DNA from: Persicitalea sp963803495
GTDB lineage: Bacteria; Bacteroidota; Bacteroidia; Cytophagales; Spirosomataceae
NCBI GenBank assembly: GCA_963803495.1
Contig: CAWDMP010000002.1
Location: 4,340,001 to 4,404,000, forward strand
Length of the DNA: 64,000 bases
Direction: 5' to 3'
A program made the translations under genes and the position numbers. A model generated the notes under the pieces. That model worked only from the letters and a program-made list of their open reading frames with translations. It had not been told where the DNA came from and ran no database searches. This document shows, piece by piece, positions 26,006-34,667 of this stretch (its first letter is position 1; each line of letters begins with the position of its first letter).

Positions 26006-26830
26006 ATGTCCTTCCCGTCTGAGTCCGTAGTATTGCAGCCCGGAAAAAAAGCCTACTTCGCCTCCGACTTTCACCTCGGTGTACCCGATGCCGCCAGCAG
26101 CCGCCGCCGCGAGCAGACCATCGTGCGTTGGCTGGAAGCCATCCGCACCGACGCCCAAATGATCTTCTTGGTGGGCGACATATTCGATTTCTGGTTTGAG
26201 TACCGCCACGCCGTGCCCAAGGGCTTCGTGCGCCTGCTGGGCAAGTTGGCCGAACTATCGGATGAAGGGATCGAACTGATCTTCTTCACCGGTAACCACG
26301 ATATGTGGATGGCCGATTATTTCGAGCACGAGCTGGGCGCCACGATACACCGGGCTCCGGTCGAATACCGATTCAGCGGTTCGGAGGGATCGGATAAAAA
26401 ACTGCTGGTCGGCCACGGCGACGGACTGGGACCCGGCGACCGGATATACAAAGGATTGAAGAAAGTGTTCGAGAACCCCCTGGCGCGCTGGACATTCCGG
26501 CAACTGCACCCGGACGTAGGCCTGCGGATCGCCAACGGCTGGTCGCGCCGGAGTCGAATATCAAATACCAAAAAAGGGGAGGAGCAATTTAAGGGTGAAG
26601 CCAGGGAATGGCTCTACCTGTACTGCCAAGAGATCGAGGCCCGCGACCCGCATGACTACTACATTTTCGGCCACCGCCACCTCCCGCTCGACCTCGAGGT
26701 GAGCCCCTCAGCCCGCTACATCAACTTAGGCGAATGGGTCAACCAAAAAAAATATGGGGTCTTCGATGGGAAAAAAGCAACGTTGTTGGAATGGGTCGAA
26801 GGGGGGAAAGGTGGAAAGGGGGAGGGGTAG
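26006..26830 (+). CDS. lpxH: UDP-2,3-diacylglucosamine diphosphatase LpxH family
   Basis: About 274 residues from ATG 26006, chosen because the conserved metallophosphatase begins soon after; an upstream GTG frame adds only ten unlikely residues. Calcineurin-like motifs: YFASDFHLG (DxH), FLVGDIFDFW (GDxxD), FFTGNHDMWM (GNHD), LLVGHGDG (GH) and YIFGHRHLP (GHxH). The enzyme removes UMP from UDP-2,3-diacylglucosamine in lipid A synthesis at the inner membrane. The last nine residues (GGKGGKGEG) are encoded by a G-rich octamer repeat that runs through the stop codon, so the tail is probably acquired from the repeat rather than functional. Confidence 0.9.
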   Translation: MSFPSESVVLQPGKKAYFASDFHLGVPDAASSRRREQTIVRWLEAIRTDAQMIFLVGDIFDFWFEYRHAVPKGFVRLLGKLAELSDEGIELIFFTGNHDMWMADYFEHELGATIHRAPVEYRFSGSEGSDKKLLVGHGDGLGPGDRIYKGLKKVFENPLARWTFRQLHPDVGLRIANGWSRRSRISNTKKGEEQFKGEAREWLYLYCQEIEARDPHDYYIFGHRHLPLDLEVSPSARYINLGEWVNQKKYGVFDGKKATLLEWVEGGKGGKGEG

Positions 26831-26872
26831 ACGGGGAAAAGGACTACAAAAAATACGCGAACCGTTCCCCGT
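26795..26872. repeat. G-rich octamer array with inverted end, overlapping lpxH stop
   Basis: Units of about 8 bp (ggggaaag, gtggaaag, ggggaggg, gtagacgg) run through the 3' end of lpxH; acggggaa (26831-26838) is mirrored by ttccccgt (26865-26872). A related array lies at 40476-40568. Confidence 0.65.
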
Positions 26873-26900
26873 AGACCGTCAGCCTTCAACCCGCTTATTA

Positions 26901-26948
26901 CTTTGTGGCTCTGTGGCTCTGGAACTTTGTCGCTTTTCTCACTTCTTA
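26901..26948. repeat. Octamer array (CTTTGTGG/CTCTGTGG) at a gene end
   Basis: Six consecutive 8-bp units starting with CTTTGTGG, CTCTGTGG, CTCTGGAA, CTTTGTCG. The stop codon of the minus-strand gene (26939-26941) lies inside the array. Confidence 0.7.
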
Positions 26949-27652
26949 ATAAAATCCTGCCGCGACATATCGGCGCGCGGGGTTTGGTTGAGATCCTTGC
27001 GGTACTCTTTCTTTTTGAGGTCGCCGTTTTGAACACCCTTGATAAAGCGACCCCAGGCGAAAGGATTTAGAAACGGCATGGTTGTCACAAACCCCTTGTT
27101 AGCCGCTGATTCCCGGCCAAACAACTGCTGATCCATCGTGTAGCGGTAGTTGGTCTGGGCATTGTTGCCCATTTCGGCCGCCATCCGGTTGATGTAGTTG
27201 ACATCGGTACTGCGGGCCAGCGCATCGAGCCCTTCCTGATCAGGTAGCTTCAGAGCCAGGAAGGCCTTCTTGAATTCTTCTTCGGTGGAGTAAGGATAAA
27301 TCCTGACTTCGGCCAGCATCGTCACGGATTCCCGCATTTGGATAATACCGGAGAAAGTTTCCTGATTATAGCCTCTCGGAATCACGGTGTACTGCGTTTT
27401 AAAGCCCGTGTAGCTGAACACGATGCTGTCGCCGGGAAACACAGGAACTGAAAAGTACCCGGCGCTATTGGCCAGCGTACCGCGTCCGGCTTTTGGGATG
27501 AATATGTACGCACCGGGCAAGCGCTCGGAGCTTTTGTCAGCCACCACCACGCCCGTAAAAATAATCGCCTTCTGCTCGCCCTGCGCCTGGGCATTAGTGC
27601 CGAACACACTGGCAAGCGCAACAACAGAAAGTAAGAGAAAGATATTTTTCAT
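26939..27652 (-). CDS. Carboxypeptidase-regulatory-like (CarboxypepD_reg) domain protein
   Basis: 237 residues, signal peptide ending NAQAQ. An N-terminal beta sandwich of the CarboxypepD_reg-like type: IIFTGVVVADKSSERLPGAYIFIPKAGRGT, SAGYFSVPVFPGDSIVFSYTGF. This domain normally precedes TonB-dependent transporters, but here it is followed by a short helical region (EEEFKKAFLALKLP, INRMAAEMGNN) with no receptor. Stand-alone versions are frequent in Bacteroidota; function is unknown. Its C-terminal codons run into an octamer repeat array. Confidence 0.8.
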   Translation of the reverse strand: MKNIFLLLSVVALASVFGTNAQAQGEQKAIIFTGVVVADKSSERLPGAYIFIPKAGRGTLANSAGYFSVPVFPGDSIVFSYTGFKTQYTVIPRGYNQETFSGIIQMRESVTMLAEVRIYPYSTEEEFKKAFLALKLPDQEGLDALARSTDVNYINRMAAEMGNNAQTNYRYTMDQQLFGRESAANKGFVTTMPFLNPFAWGRFIKGVQNGDLKKKEYRKDLNQTPRADMSRQDFIKK

Positions 27653-27797
27653 GGTGGCGATAGAATTGGGCTTCGGGCAAAAGGCCCGAGCGCTTATATT
27701 TAGTTGTATGGTCGCAGTCCGTCGGTTTCTTCCAAGTCATACCAACGCCCAGCCTACTCCCTCATTGTTCCTTTTCTTTGTAAAAAGGTTGGCACGG

Positions 27798-28631
27798 CTA
27801 GGAGAATAACTTCAAGAAAGTAATAATAAATGGAGCCGAAAGCAACAATCCATCGAAGCGATCCAGAAATCCACCGTGACCGGGAATGGTGGTACCGGAG
27901 TCTTTGATGGCGATGCTACGCTTAAATAGCGACTCGACCAGGTCGCCGTAGGTACCCGTCACTACTATGATCGCCCCGATACTGAACCAGTGCCAGGGCT
28001 CATAAGTTCGGAAATACAAGCCGAGCACGAAGGCCACGATCGCCGCTGAAAGTGCCCCGCCAACCGCGCCTTCCCACGATTTTTTGGGCGAGACGCGCTC
28101 AAAAAGCTTCCGCCGTCCAAACTTGGTACCCGCGAAGTAAGCACCGACATCGGTGGCCCACAGCAGTAGCAAACTCCCCAGGATGATCTCGTAGTTGTAG
28201 GCGCGCCCGCGCATGGCCATTACGATGATGAGCGCAAAGGGAATCGCCACGTAGATCAGCCCCAGAAACGTGAAGCCGATGTTGGTGAAGGGTTTCAGGT
28301 CCTTTTTTTTGTAGAGCTTGATGAAAAAGATCATCGCCAGCAACGGACTCATCAGGAAGTAGTTCTCAAACCCGACCAGCCCTTTCTCGATCACATAGGT
28401 GAGCAGTACCAACACCACCCCACATAAGGTACCGTAGTGGGTCAGCGGCTGATTGCCGTCCAGTCCAAGCAATTTGTAAAACTCCAATTGCGTGAGCATG
28501 CTGATCGTGACGAACACCAGCGCAAAAGTCAGGTCGCTGTACAAAATGGACCCGACGATGACCACAAAACCGAATAAGCCCGCTATGATCCGCTGTTCAA
28601 GGTTGTTGAGTTCACTCAGTTTCAATTTCAT
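27798..28631 (-). CDS. cdsA: Phosphatidate cytidylyltransferase
   Basis: 277 residues, about eight hydrophobic segments. The C-terminal CDP-DAG synthase signature is complete: SLFKRSIAIKDSG, then IPGHGGFLDRFDGLL with the catalytic aspartates. The enzyme makes CDP-diacylglycerol from phosphatidate and CTP at the inner membrane. The start overlaps the end of the small DUF2007 gene upstream by about 20 bp, indicating translational coupling. Confidence 0.95.
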   Translation of the reverse strand: MKLKLSELNNLEQRIIAGLFGFVVIVGSILYSDLTFALVFVTISMLTQLEFYKLLGLDGNQPLTHYGTLCGVVLVLLTYVIEKGLVGFENYFLMSPLLAMIFFIKLYKKKDLKPFTNIGFTFLGLIYVAIPFALIIVMAMRGRAYNYEIILGSLLLLWATDVGAYFAGTKFGRRKLFERVSPKKSWEGAVGGALSAAIVAFVLGLYFRTYEPWHWFSIGAIIVVTGTYGDLVESLFKRSIAIKDSGTTIPGHGGFLDRFDGLLLSAPFIITFLKLFS

Positions 28632-28821
28632 CTACCAGCAATGCTTTTGCGGCTTCGATATTTTCCAGCGGGACCATGACATCCACGTACCCGAAGTGAC
28701 CCGAGTAGTTATCCTTTCTGTCCATAAGTACCGCATTGATGCCGTTTTGTTCCAAAATACCCCGCGCGATTTCAGCTTTGGCTGTGCTTTTGGTGCGCAT
28801 TACATTCTCCCAATTCTCCAT
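28612..28821 (-). CDS. DUF2007-like small protein
   Basis: 69 residues: MENWENVMRTKSTAKAEIAR, GILEQNGINAVLMDRKD, GYVDVMVPLENIEAAKALL. This is the ferredoxin-like fold of DUF2007 (putative signal-transducing protein), known from many Bacteroidota upstream of cdsA or CPBP proteases. Molecular function is unknown. It overlaps cdsA and is preceded by a TAAAC-type octamer array. Confidence 0.82.
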   Translation of the reverse strand: MENWENVMRTKSTAKAEIARGILEQNGINAVLMDRKDNYSGHFGYVDVMVPLENIEAAKALLVDEIETE

Positions 28822-28876
28822 GTGTTGTTTATTTGTTGATGTCGGTCCGCCACAGCGGTTTATTTGTTTAATCCAG
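28822..28876. repeat. TAAAC-type octamer array before the DUF2007 start (minus strand)
   Basis: On the minus strand two blocks (TTAAACAAATAAACC and ACAAATAAACAACAC) precede the ATG at 28821, separated by a CCGC/GCGG hairpin. Same family as 3548-3631 and 29933-30090. Confidence 0.65.
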
Positions 28877-28956
28877 TTCGGGGTACAAGGTTCCTGGTTC
28901 TTCGTTTCAAAAAAATGGCCTTACGTCTTTTATACAAAGAACTCCTGAACCAAGTA

Positions 28957-29907
28957 CTATGTACTTAAACTCCTGACTCGTCTGATGTAAAAGATCAGCG
29001 CCACCGAAATGGCCAGCGAACCCAGGGCCAGGGCCCATGGTACCGACTCTTCGCTTTCGATGTCGTAACCAATCAGGTCGCGGTGGTGAAGGTACAACAT
29101 CAGCACCATGAAACCATTATTGACGAAGTGCGCGAAGATAGCGACCCAAAGGCTTCCCGACCAAAAATAAAGATAACCGAACAGCGCCCCGAGCAGCATC
29201 CGGGGAAAGAAACCATAGAATTGCACGTGAATGGCGCTGAATAAAGCCGCCGTCACCCAGATCGCCAGGTGCGGATTGGTCCAGCTTTCCATGAGCTTGC
29301 GTTGCAAAACGCCCCGAAACAGTACCTCTTCGCCAATCGCGGGCAGCACGCCGATCACCAGCAGCGCAATCCAGAACTGCCCGATGGTATCGAATTGGGT
29401 CAGGAAAGTCGTCACACCGGTCAGTTGGTCTTCCTTTTCGCGCATCCAGGCCTCCAGGCCCCCCAGCGTGTCGGGCAGCGACATGCCCGCGTTCCACTCC
29501 ACGATCAGGCTATTGAAGGGCATGAACGCAAGTACCAGCAGCAGCACCATACCCCACAGCAGCGGCGAAGGATCGCGCCGAGTCTGGAAATCGTCCAGCG
29601 TACGGCGCTCGATGTAGAACCAGTAGGCTAGCGGGGGTAGGAGGTAGGTGAATACGTGCGAAAAAGCCTGTAAAAACATCAGCGCATTCCAGCCGTTGGG
29701 TACTGCTTCGGGAGATTCCAGCAGCTTGCTGATCAGCGCGGTACCTTGCATTACATCGCTGGTACCTGCCAGGAATTTGAAGAGCAACATCACCGCCAAT
29801 ATATTGCCCACCGACATCCCCACCAGGATAAAACCCACCAGAACCAGAAGGCCCCGGGCGGTGTTGGGTACGCGTGACGGCAAAACTGAGGGGCTGGTAT
29901 CTTGCAT
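28957..29907 (-). CDS. CPBP family intramembrane metalloprotease
   Basis: 316 residues with about eight hydrophobic helices. Abi/CAAX-like motifs: AIGEEVLFRGVLQRKL (EExxxR, residues ~195-210), SAIHVQFYGFFPRMLLGALFG (FxxxH) and VAIFAHFVNNGF (HxxxN/B). Family members are membrane-embedded glutamate/His proteases; the substrate here is unknown. Upstream of the DUF2007-cdsA pair on the same strand with a ~135-bp gap. Confidence 0.9.
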   Translation of the reverse strand: MQDTSPSVLPSRVPNTARGLLVLVGFILVGMSVGNILAVMLLFKFLAGTSDVMQGTALISKLLESPEAVPNGWNALMFLQAFSHVFTYLLPPLAYWFYIERRTLDDFQTRRDPSPLLWGMVLLLVLAFMPFNSLIVEWNAGMSLPDTLGGLEAWMREKEDQLTGVTTFLTQFDTIGQFWIALLVIGVLPAIGEEVLFRGVLQRKLMESWTNPHLAIWVTAALFSAIHVQFYGFFPRMLLGALFGYLYFWSGSLWVAIFAHFVNNGFMVLMLYLHHRDLIGYDIESEESVPWALALGSLAISVALIFYIRRVRSLST

Positions 29908-29932
29908 AATTCGCGTAAATTTACGCGGAAAT

Positions 29933-30090
29933 GTTTATTTGTTTAGGTGTTTATTTGTTTAGCACGCTAACAGATACCGTTTGCTCAGGCTATGGCCCGG
30001 AAATTGGTTTGCGTTTATTCAAGGTGTAAGATGCTTGCTGCAAAAGCCCAAATAAACACATAAACCAATAAACACATAAACAGCAACAAT
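29933..30090. repeat. Inverted pair of TAAAC-type octamer arrays before dusB
   Basis: Left arm 29933-29964 has four units (gtttattt, gtttaggt, gtttattt, gtttagca). The right arm 30051-30082 has four units in the opposite sense (aataaaca, cataaacc, aataaaca, cataaaca). The right arm ends eight bases before the TTG start codon at 30090. The arms could pair over ~25 bp with two mismatches. Confidence 0.78.
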
Positions 30091-31088
30091 TGGTAACGAT
30101 AGGCAACATACAACTTCCCGACTTCCCCTTGCTACTGGCGCCTATGGAGGACGTGAGCGATCCGCCGTTTCGGGCGGTATGCAAGCAAAACGGCGCGGAC
30201 CTGATGTACACGGAGTTTATCTCGTCCGAGGGATTGATCCGCGATGCGGCGAAGAGCGTGCAGAAACTGGACATTTTTGAATACGAGCGGCCCATCGGCA
30301 TTCAGCTGTTCGGCAGCGATGTCGAGACGATGCGCTCCTGCGCCGAAATCGCCACGCGCGCCCACCCCGACCTGGTCGACATCAACTACGGCTGTCCGGT
30401 CAAGAATGTGGCCTGCCGGGGCGCGGGCGCGGCGTTGTTGCAGGATATACCCAAGATGGTGCGGATGACGGAGGCCGTCGTGAAAGCCACGCATTTGCCC
30501 GTGACGGTCAAGACGCGTCTGGGTTGGGACGAAAGTACCAAGAACATCCTGGAAGTGGCCGAGCGACTGCAGGACATTGGCATTCAGGCCCTAACGGTCC
30601 ACGGCCGTACCCGCGTACAGATGTACAAGGGGAGCGCCGACTGGACGCTCATCGCCCGGATTAAGGAAAACCCCCGCGTAACGATCCCGATTTTTGGCAA
30701 CGGCGACATCGACAGCCCCCAAAAGGCGCTCGAATATAAGAACCGTTACGGTGTGGACGGTATCATGGTCGGTCGGGCGTCGATTGGGTACCCTTGGATA
30801 TTTAACGAGATCAAGCACTACCTCGCCACGGGCGAACTCCTGGACCCGCCGAGCTTGGCTGAGCGTGTGGAAGTCTGCCGCCGTCACCTCGATTTCTCGG
30901 TGCGCTGGAAGGGCGAAATCACGGGCCTGTTCGAAATGCGCCGCCACTACACCAACTACTTCCGGGGCCTCGACCATTTCAAACCCTACCGCATGCGGCT
31001 CGTGCAAAGTATGTCGGCCGAGGAGATCGATGGCATCCTGAACGAAATCGCCGAAGTATTTGGCGAAATAGAAATGACTGCCGCATGA
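30090..31088 (+). CDS. dusB: tRNA-dihydrouridine synthase DusB
   Basis: 332 residues from a TTG start at 30090, giving MVTIGNIQLPDFPLLLAPMEDVSDPPFR; no ATG is available at the conserved N-terminus. FMN-binding TIM barrel: INYGCPVKNVACRGAGAALL carries the catalytic cysteine (~residue 97), VTVKTRLGWD, LTVHGRTRVQMYKG, IPIFGNGDI and MVGRASIGYPWIF. It reduces uridines in the tRNA D-loop. Its stop overlaps the EamA transporter start by four bases. Confidence 0.95.
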   Translation: MVTIGNIQLPDFPLLLAPMEDVSDPPFRAVCKQNGADLMYTEFISSEGLIRDAAKSVQKLDIFEYERPIGIQLFGSDVETMRSCAEIATRAHPDLVDINYGCPVKNVACRGAGAALLQDIPKMVRMTEAVVKATHLPVTVKTRLGWDESTKNILEVAERLQDIGIQALTVHGRTRVQMYKGSADWTLIARIKENPRVTIPIFGNGDIDSPQKALEYKNRYGVDGIMVGRASIGYPWIFNEIKHYLATGELLDPPSLAERVEVCRRHLDFSVRWKGEITGLFEMRRHYTNYFRGLDHFKPYRMRLVQSMSAEEIDGILNEIAEVFGEIEMTAA

Positions 31089-32021
31089 ATGTGAAAGAGA
31101 CGACCGCCGAGCAACCGGCTCCTCTGTACGTCTGGGGCTTACTGCTGATTTTGGCCACGGTGTGGGGTAGTTCCTTTATCCTGATCAAAAAAAGTCTGCT
31201 CGTGTATTCCATCACCGAGGTAGCGGCCGGACGCGTGTTTTTCGCCTTTATCTTCTTTGTACCGGTACTATTACGCACCTACAAAACCGTCCCCAAAGCG
31301 TTGCTCGGACTTTTCTTTGCGTCCGGGAATGCTGGGGTACCTAATTCCTGCCTTTTTCTTTGCCATTGCCCAAAGCCAAATAAGCAGTGCCCTGGCCGGT
31401 ACCCTCAATGCGGTGGCACCCATGTTCACGATGATTATCGGCGTGTTGTTTTTTGCCAAAAGCACCAATCGTATGCAGATCATCGGACTGGTCATTGCCC
31501 TGGCTGGGGCGTTGATGCTGATTTTTACGAAAAGCGGCGTCGCGATCACGGAAGTGAACTACTACGCCCTGTTCATCGTGCTGGCCACGATGTGCTACGG
31601 ATTCAATATCAACATCGTCTCGCGCTACTACGGTGGACTGTCGCCGGTCGTGTCGACGGCCTGGATTTTTGCTGGCGTAGGGCCACTGGCTTTTGGAATA
31701 CTCCTGTTTACCGGTTTTTTGGGCAAAATTACCGAACCCGCCAACCTATTGCCTACCTCTTATTTATTGATATTGGGCGCGGTGGCTTCGGGCTTGATGT
31801 CGGTGTTGTTCAATCGCGTCATTCAGTTGTCGAGCGCGGTGTTTGCCGCCTCCGTCACCTACCTCATGCCCATCGTGGCGCTGTCCTGGGGGCTTCTGGA
31901 CGGTGAGACCGTCGGGATTCAACAGTGGCTGGGCACGGCCGTGATCCTGGTAGGCGTGTACCTGATCAATCGAAAACGTAGGGCGAAGGCAGTGGCTTTG
32001 GAAATAGAAAAGGTATCGTAA
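31085..32021 (+). CDS. DMT/EamA family transporter (frameshift near 31328)
   Basis: The first frame gives a helix-rich N-terminus (LLLILATVWGSSFILIKKSL, AGRVFFAFIFFVPVLL); after one extra A at 31328-31329 the next frame continues GMLGYLIPAFFFAIAQSQIS, LNAVAPMFTMIIGVLFF, LIFTKSG and a second EamA repeat ending LGTAVILVGVYLINRKRR. Joined, it is about 311 residues with ten predicted helices and two EamA repeats, full length for this drug/metabolite exporter family. Substrate unknown. It is translationally coupled to dusB (ATGA) and followed after 14 bp by the biotin carrier gene. Confidence 0.9.
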
Positions 32022-32035
32022 TATACAATCCCGGT

Positions 32036-32536
32036 ATGCTAAAAATAAAAGTTAACGAATCTCAGGAATTCGACCTCAGGTCTGAAAAAGACGGCTGGTA
32101 CCTCGATGACGCACGCTTCGATGGCGATGTGGCCGATTTGGGCGATAACCGGTACCATGTACTTTGGCGCGACCGGTCTTACAACATCGAGGTAGTAGCC
32201 CAGGACGCTGCCGAGAAAACAGTTATCCTGAAAATCAACGGACAGATTTTTACCACTTCGGCTCGTAACCGTTTCGATTTATTGCTGGAAAGTATGGGCA
32301 TGAGTCAGGCGGCCAATACCAGGATCAACGAAATAAAGGCACCCATGCCGGGCCTGATTCAGAGTATTGCCGTGCAACCCGGTGACCAGGTACAAAAAGG
32401 CGACACGCTGCTGGTACTGGTAGCGATGAAAATGGAAAATGCCCTCAAATCGCCCGGCGAAGCGACCATCGCCTCGATCCGTGTGGAACCCGGCGCGACC
32501 GTCGAAAAAAACGAAGTCTTGATAGAGTTTGCCTGA
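32036..32536 (+). CDS. Biotin/lipoyl attachment carrier subunit (BCCP type)
   Basis: 166 residues. The C-terminal ~75 residues form the biotinyl domain: INEIKAPMPGLIQSIAVQPGD and LVAMKMENALKSP with biotinyl-lysine ~132. The N-terminal part is a beta-rich segment (YHVLWRDRSYNIEVVAQD) found in carrier subunits of acyl-CoA or pyruvate carboxylases in Bacteroidota. The carboxylase and carboxyltransferase subunits are not adjacent. It lies between the transporter gene and pyrH on the same strand. Confidence 0.92.
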   Translation: MLKIKVNESQEFDLRSEKDGWYLDDARFDGDVADLGDNRYHVLWRDRSYNIEVVAQDAAEKTVILKINGQIFTTSARNRFDLLLESMGMSQAANTRINEIKAPMPGLIQSIAVQPGDQVQKGDTLLVLVAMKMENALKSPGEATIASIRVEPGATVEKNEVLIEFA

Positions 32537-32599
32537 TTTGTTTGTAATTCTGGCAAGTCAAGCCTTACTTTTACGAAATTCTTTTGATCCCCCTTTCCC

Positions 32600-33328
32600 A
32601 TGCCCCAACCCAAGTTTAAGCGCATTCTTCTCAAACTCAGTGGTGAAGCCCTCAACGGCGGCGACAAGACTCAGGTCATCGATTTCAATGTACTCGACAC
32701 CTACGCCCGCGAAATCCGTCAGGTGTACGATCTGGGTACCGAGATTGCGATCGTTATCGGTGGGGGTAATATCTTTCGCGGCGCTTCCGTCGAAAAATCC
32801 GGCATCGACCGGGTGCAGGGCGACCACATGGGTATGCTTGCCACGGTGATCAACGGCATGGCGGTACAGAGTTCGCTCGAAAAACACGGAATGATTACCC
32901 GCCTGATGTCGGCCATCAATATGGAGCAAGTCTGCGAACCCCTGATTCGCCGCCGCGCTATTCGGCATTTGGAAAAAAAGCGCATCGTGATTTTCGGCGC
33001 CGGAACCGGCAACCCGTACTTCACGACCGACACCACGGCGAGCCTGCGGGCCATCGAGTCGGAGGCGGAAATCGTGCTGAAAGGTACCCGCGTCGATGGC
33101 GTCTATTCCGCCGACCCGGAAAAAGATCCTTCGGCGATCAAGTACAAGCACCTGTCGTTTGACGAGGCGCTGGCCAAAAACCTGAAAATCATGGATATGA
33201 CGGCCTTCGCCCTTTGCAAGGAAAACGACCTCCCCATCATCGTATTCGACATGAACAAACCCGGCAATCTGCTCAATCTGGTGATGGGGGATGATTCGGT
33301 GGGTACTTTGGTGTCGAATGAAGCGTAA
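32600..33328 (+). CDS. pyrH: UMP kinase
   Basis: 242 residues. Amino-acid-kinase fold: RILLKLSGEALNG, IAIVIGGGNIFRG, DHMGMLATVINGMAVQ, FGAGTGNPYFTTDTTA and LKGTRVDGVYSADPEKDPSA. It phosphorylates UMP to UDP. pyrH followed by frr is a widely conserved bacterial gene order, and frr lies about 100 bp downstream here, separated by an inverted octamer array. Confidence 0.97.
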   Translation: MPQPKFKRILLKLSGEALNGGDKTQVIDFNVLDTYAREIRQVYDLGTEIAIVIGGGNIFRGASVEKSGIDRVQGDHMGMLATVINGMAVQSSLEKHGMITRLMSAINMEQVCEPLIRRRAIRHLEKKRIVIFGAGTGNPYFTTDTTASLRAIESEAEIVLKGTRVDGVYSADPEKDPSAIKYKHLSFDEALAKNLKIMDMTAFALCKENDLPIIVFDMNKPGNLLNLVMGDDSVGTLVSNEA

Positions 33329-33333
33329 GAAAT

Positions 33334-33425
33334 CTAATTTTGAATGAGCCAATGAGTGAATGATAGAATATTGGAATCCGATACTACTCATTCACTCATT
33401 CACTCATTCTATCATTCAAAATTGA
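33334..33425. repeat. Inverted octamer array pair between pyrH and frr
   Basis: Left part (33334-33369) reads TAATTTTGAATGA, then GTGAATGATAGAAT; right part (33388-33425) has tandem CATTCACT/CATTCTAT units ending CATTCAAAATTGA. 33336-33347 is the exact reverse complement of 33412-33423. It is the empty counterpart of the 4803-5380 element and ends five bases before the frr start. Confidence 0.78.
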
Positions 33426-33429
33426 AACC

Positions 33430-33990
33430 GTGGAAGAAATAGAAATTTACCTAGAATCAGCCGAAGAAACGATGGATGGCGCCATCAAGCACCTCGTTAT
33501 CGAGCTGGGCAAGATTCGCGCTGGCAAAGCTTCACCCCAAATGCTGGAAGGTATCATGGTCGACTACTACGGCTCGCCTTCACCGCTGAACAACGTAGCT
33601 TCGGTAGCGACGCCTGACGCCCGTACGATCGTCGTACGGCCCTTCGAGAAGCGGCTAATTCCCGACATCGAGAAGGCCATTCGCAATAGCAACATCGGTC
33701 TGTCGCCCGGCAACGATGGTGAAGTGATCCGCCTGTCGGTACCGCCGCTGACCGAAGAGCGGCGGCAGGATCTGGTCAAACGCGCCAAGCAGGAAGTCGA
33801 AACGGCCAAAGTCAACATCCGAAACGTACGGCAGGACGCCAACAATTCGATCAGGAAGTTGACCAAGGACGGCGTCTCGGAAGACATGGTAAAGATCGGC
33901 GAGGACCGCGTCCAGAAGCTGACCGACGATCATACGGCGAAGGTCGAGAAGATATTCGAGGCAAAGGAAAAGGACATTATGGAAGTATAA
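33430..33990 (+). CDS. frr: Ribosome recycling factor
   Basis: 186 residues from GTG 33430 (MEEIEIYLESAEETMDGAI). Conserved features: LGKIRAGKASPQMLEGIMVDYYGSP, VATPDARTIVVRPFEK, PPLTEERRQDLVKRAKQE and NSIRKLTKDG. Two-domain L-shaped protein that with EF-G splits post-termination ribosomes. The GTG start is fixed by the conserved N-terminus and directly follows the octamer array. Confidence 0.97.
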   Translation: MEEIEIYLESAEETMDGAIKHLVIELGKIRAGKASPQMLEGIMVDYYGSPSPLNNVASVATPDARTIVVRPFEKRLIPDIEKAIRNSNIGLSPGNDGEVIRLSVPPLTEERRQDLVKRAKQEVETAKVNIRNVRQDANNSIRKLTKDGVSEDMVKIGEDRVQKLTDDHTAKVEKIFEAKEKDIMEV

Positions 33991-34023
33991 AAAAAGCCTT
34001 TCCATAACGGAAAGGCTTTTTTT
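33989..34023 (+). terminator. Rho-independent terminator after frr
   Basis: An A-rich arm plus AGCCTTTCC (to 34003) pairs with GGAAAGGCT and a T run (34009-34023), loop ATAAC. It overlaps the frr stop codon and is symmetrical enough to act in both directions. Confidence 0.9.
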
Positions 34024-34064
34024 ATAAAATCAGGTTGCACTGATTCAGTGTTCCAAATCGCTTC

Positions 34065-34667
34065 TTAGGATTTGTCCAATACAAAATCAAGTTTGTCGAA
34101 AATCAACCGGATGGCTTTGGCAATGTGATCCGGGTTACGGTCGAACGTGTTGCCGTCGGTCAGGCCGCTGGCGTATCCTTGCCATACCACGACACCCTTT
34201 TTGGCGTCTACAAGTTGGACCATGATAGTACCTTTATCAAGATAGTACTCTCTGTCGTCTTCGTTATAAGAAGTGGCAAACGGAATAATACCGAGACGGC
34301 TGTCCGCTACTTCATCGGTTCCCCAGTAGTTGGCGTCGTTGAAGTACCCATCTGACTCAGCCACTTCGATTGGCTTTTCGAATACCCTGAAATTCACTAA
34401 AATATCGGGGTTTCTTTGATTCATCTTCATGTTGCGAGAGCTCAGCTCATGGGCTGCCGCGTCTTTGATTTTGCTTTTAAGCGTAAGGTCGTTGATCGCA
34501 TAGGCCAGGCTGTTGGTAGTCGTGATATTCTTTGCCCAGGCGTACGATTTGTAAGTGTCGAATGGAGCGGACATGTCTTTGTCGGCCGTGACGGTGTACC
34601 GTTGTGCCATCAGGGGCGTGCTCAGTAGCGCCATCAGAAGAATCATTGCTTTGTTAATACGTTTCAT
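34065..34667 (-). CDS. DUF4136 domain-containing secreted protein
   Basis: 200 residues with signal peptide LLMALLSTPLMAQ. DUF4136 features: DMSAPFDTYKSYAWAKN near the start, IKDAAAHELSSRNMKMNQRNPDILVNF in the middle, and GTIMVQLVDAKKGVVVWQGYASG plus IAKAIRLIFDKL at the end. A periplasmic protein of unknown function. It converges on frr and shares its terminator region. Confidence 0.88.
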   Translation of the reverse strand: MKRINKAMILLMALLSTPLMAQRYTVTADKDMSAPFDTYKSYAWAKNITTTNSLAYAINDLTLKSKIKDAAAHELSSRNMKMNQRNPDILVNFRVFEKPIEVAESDGYFNDANYWGTDEVADSRLGIIPFATSYNEDDREYYLDKGTIMVQLVDAKKGVVVWQGYASGLTDGNTFDRNPDHIAKAIRLIFDKLDFVLDKS

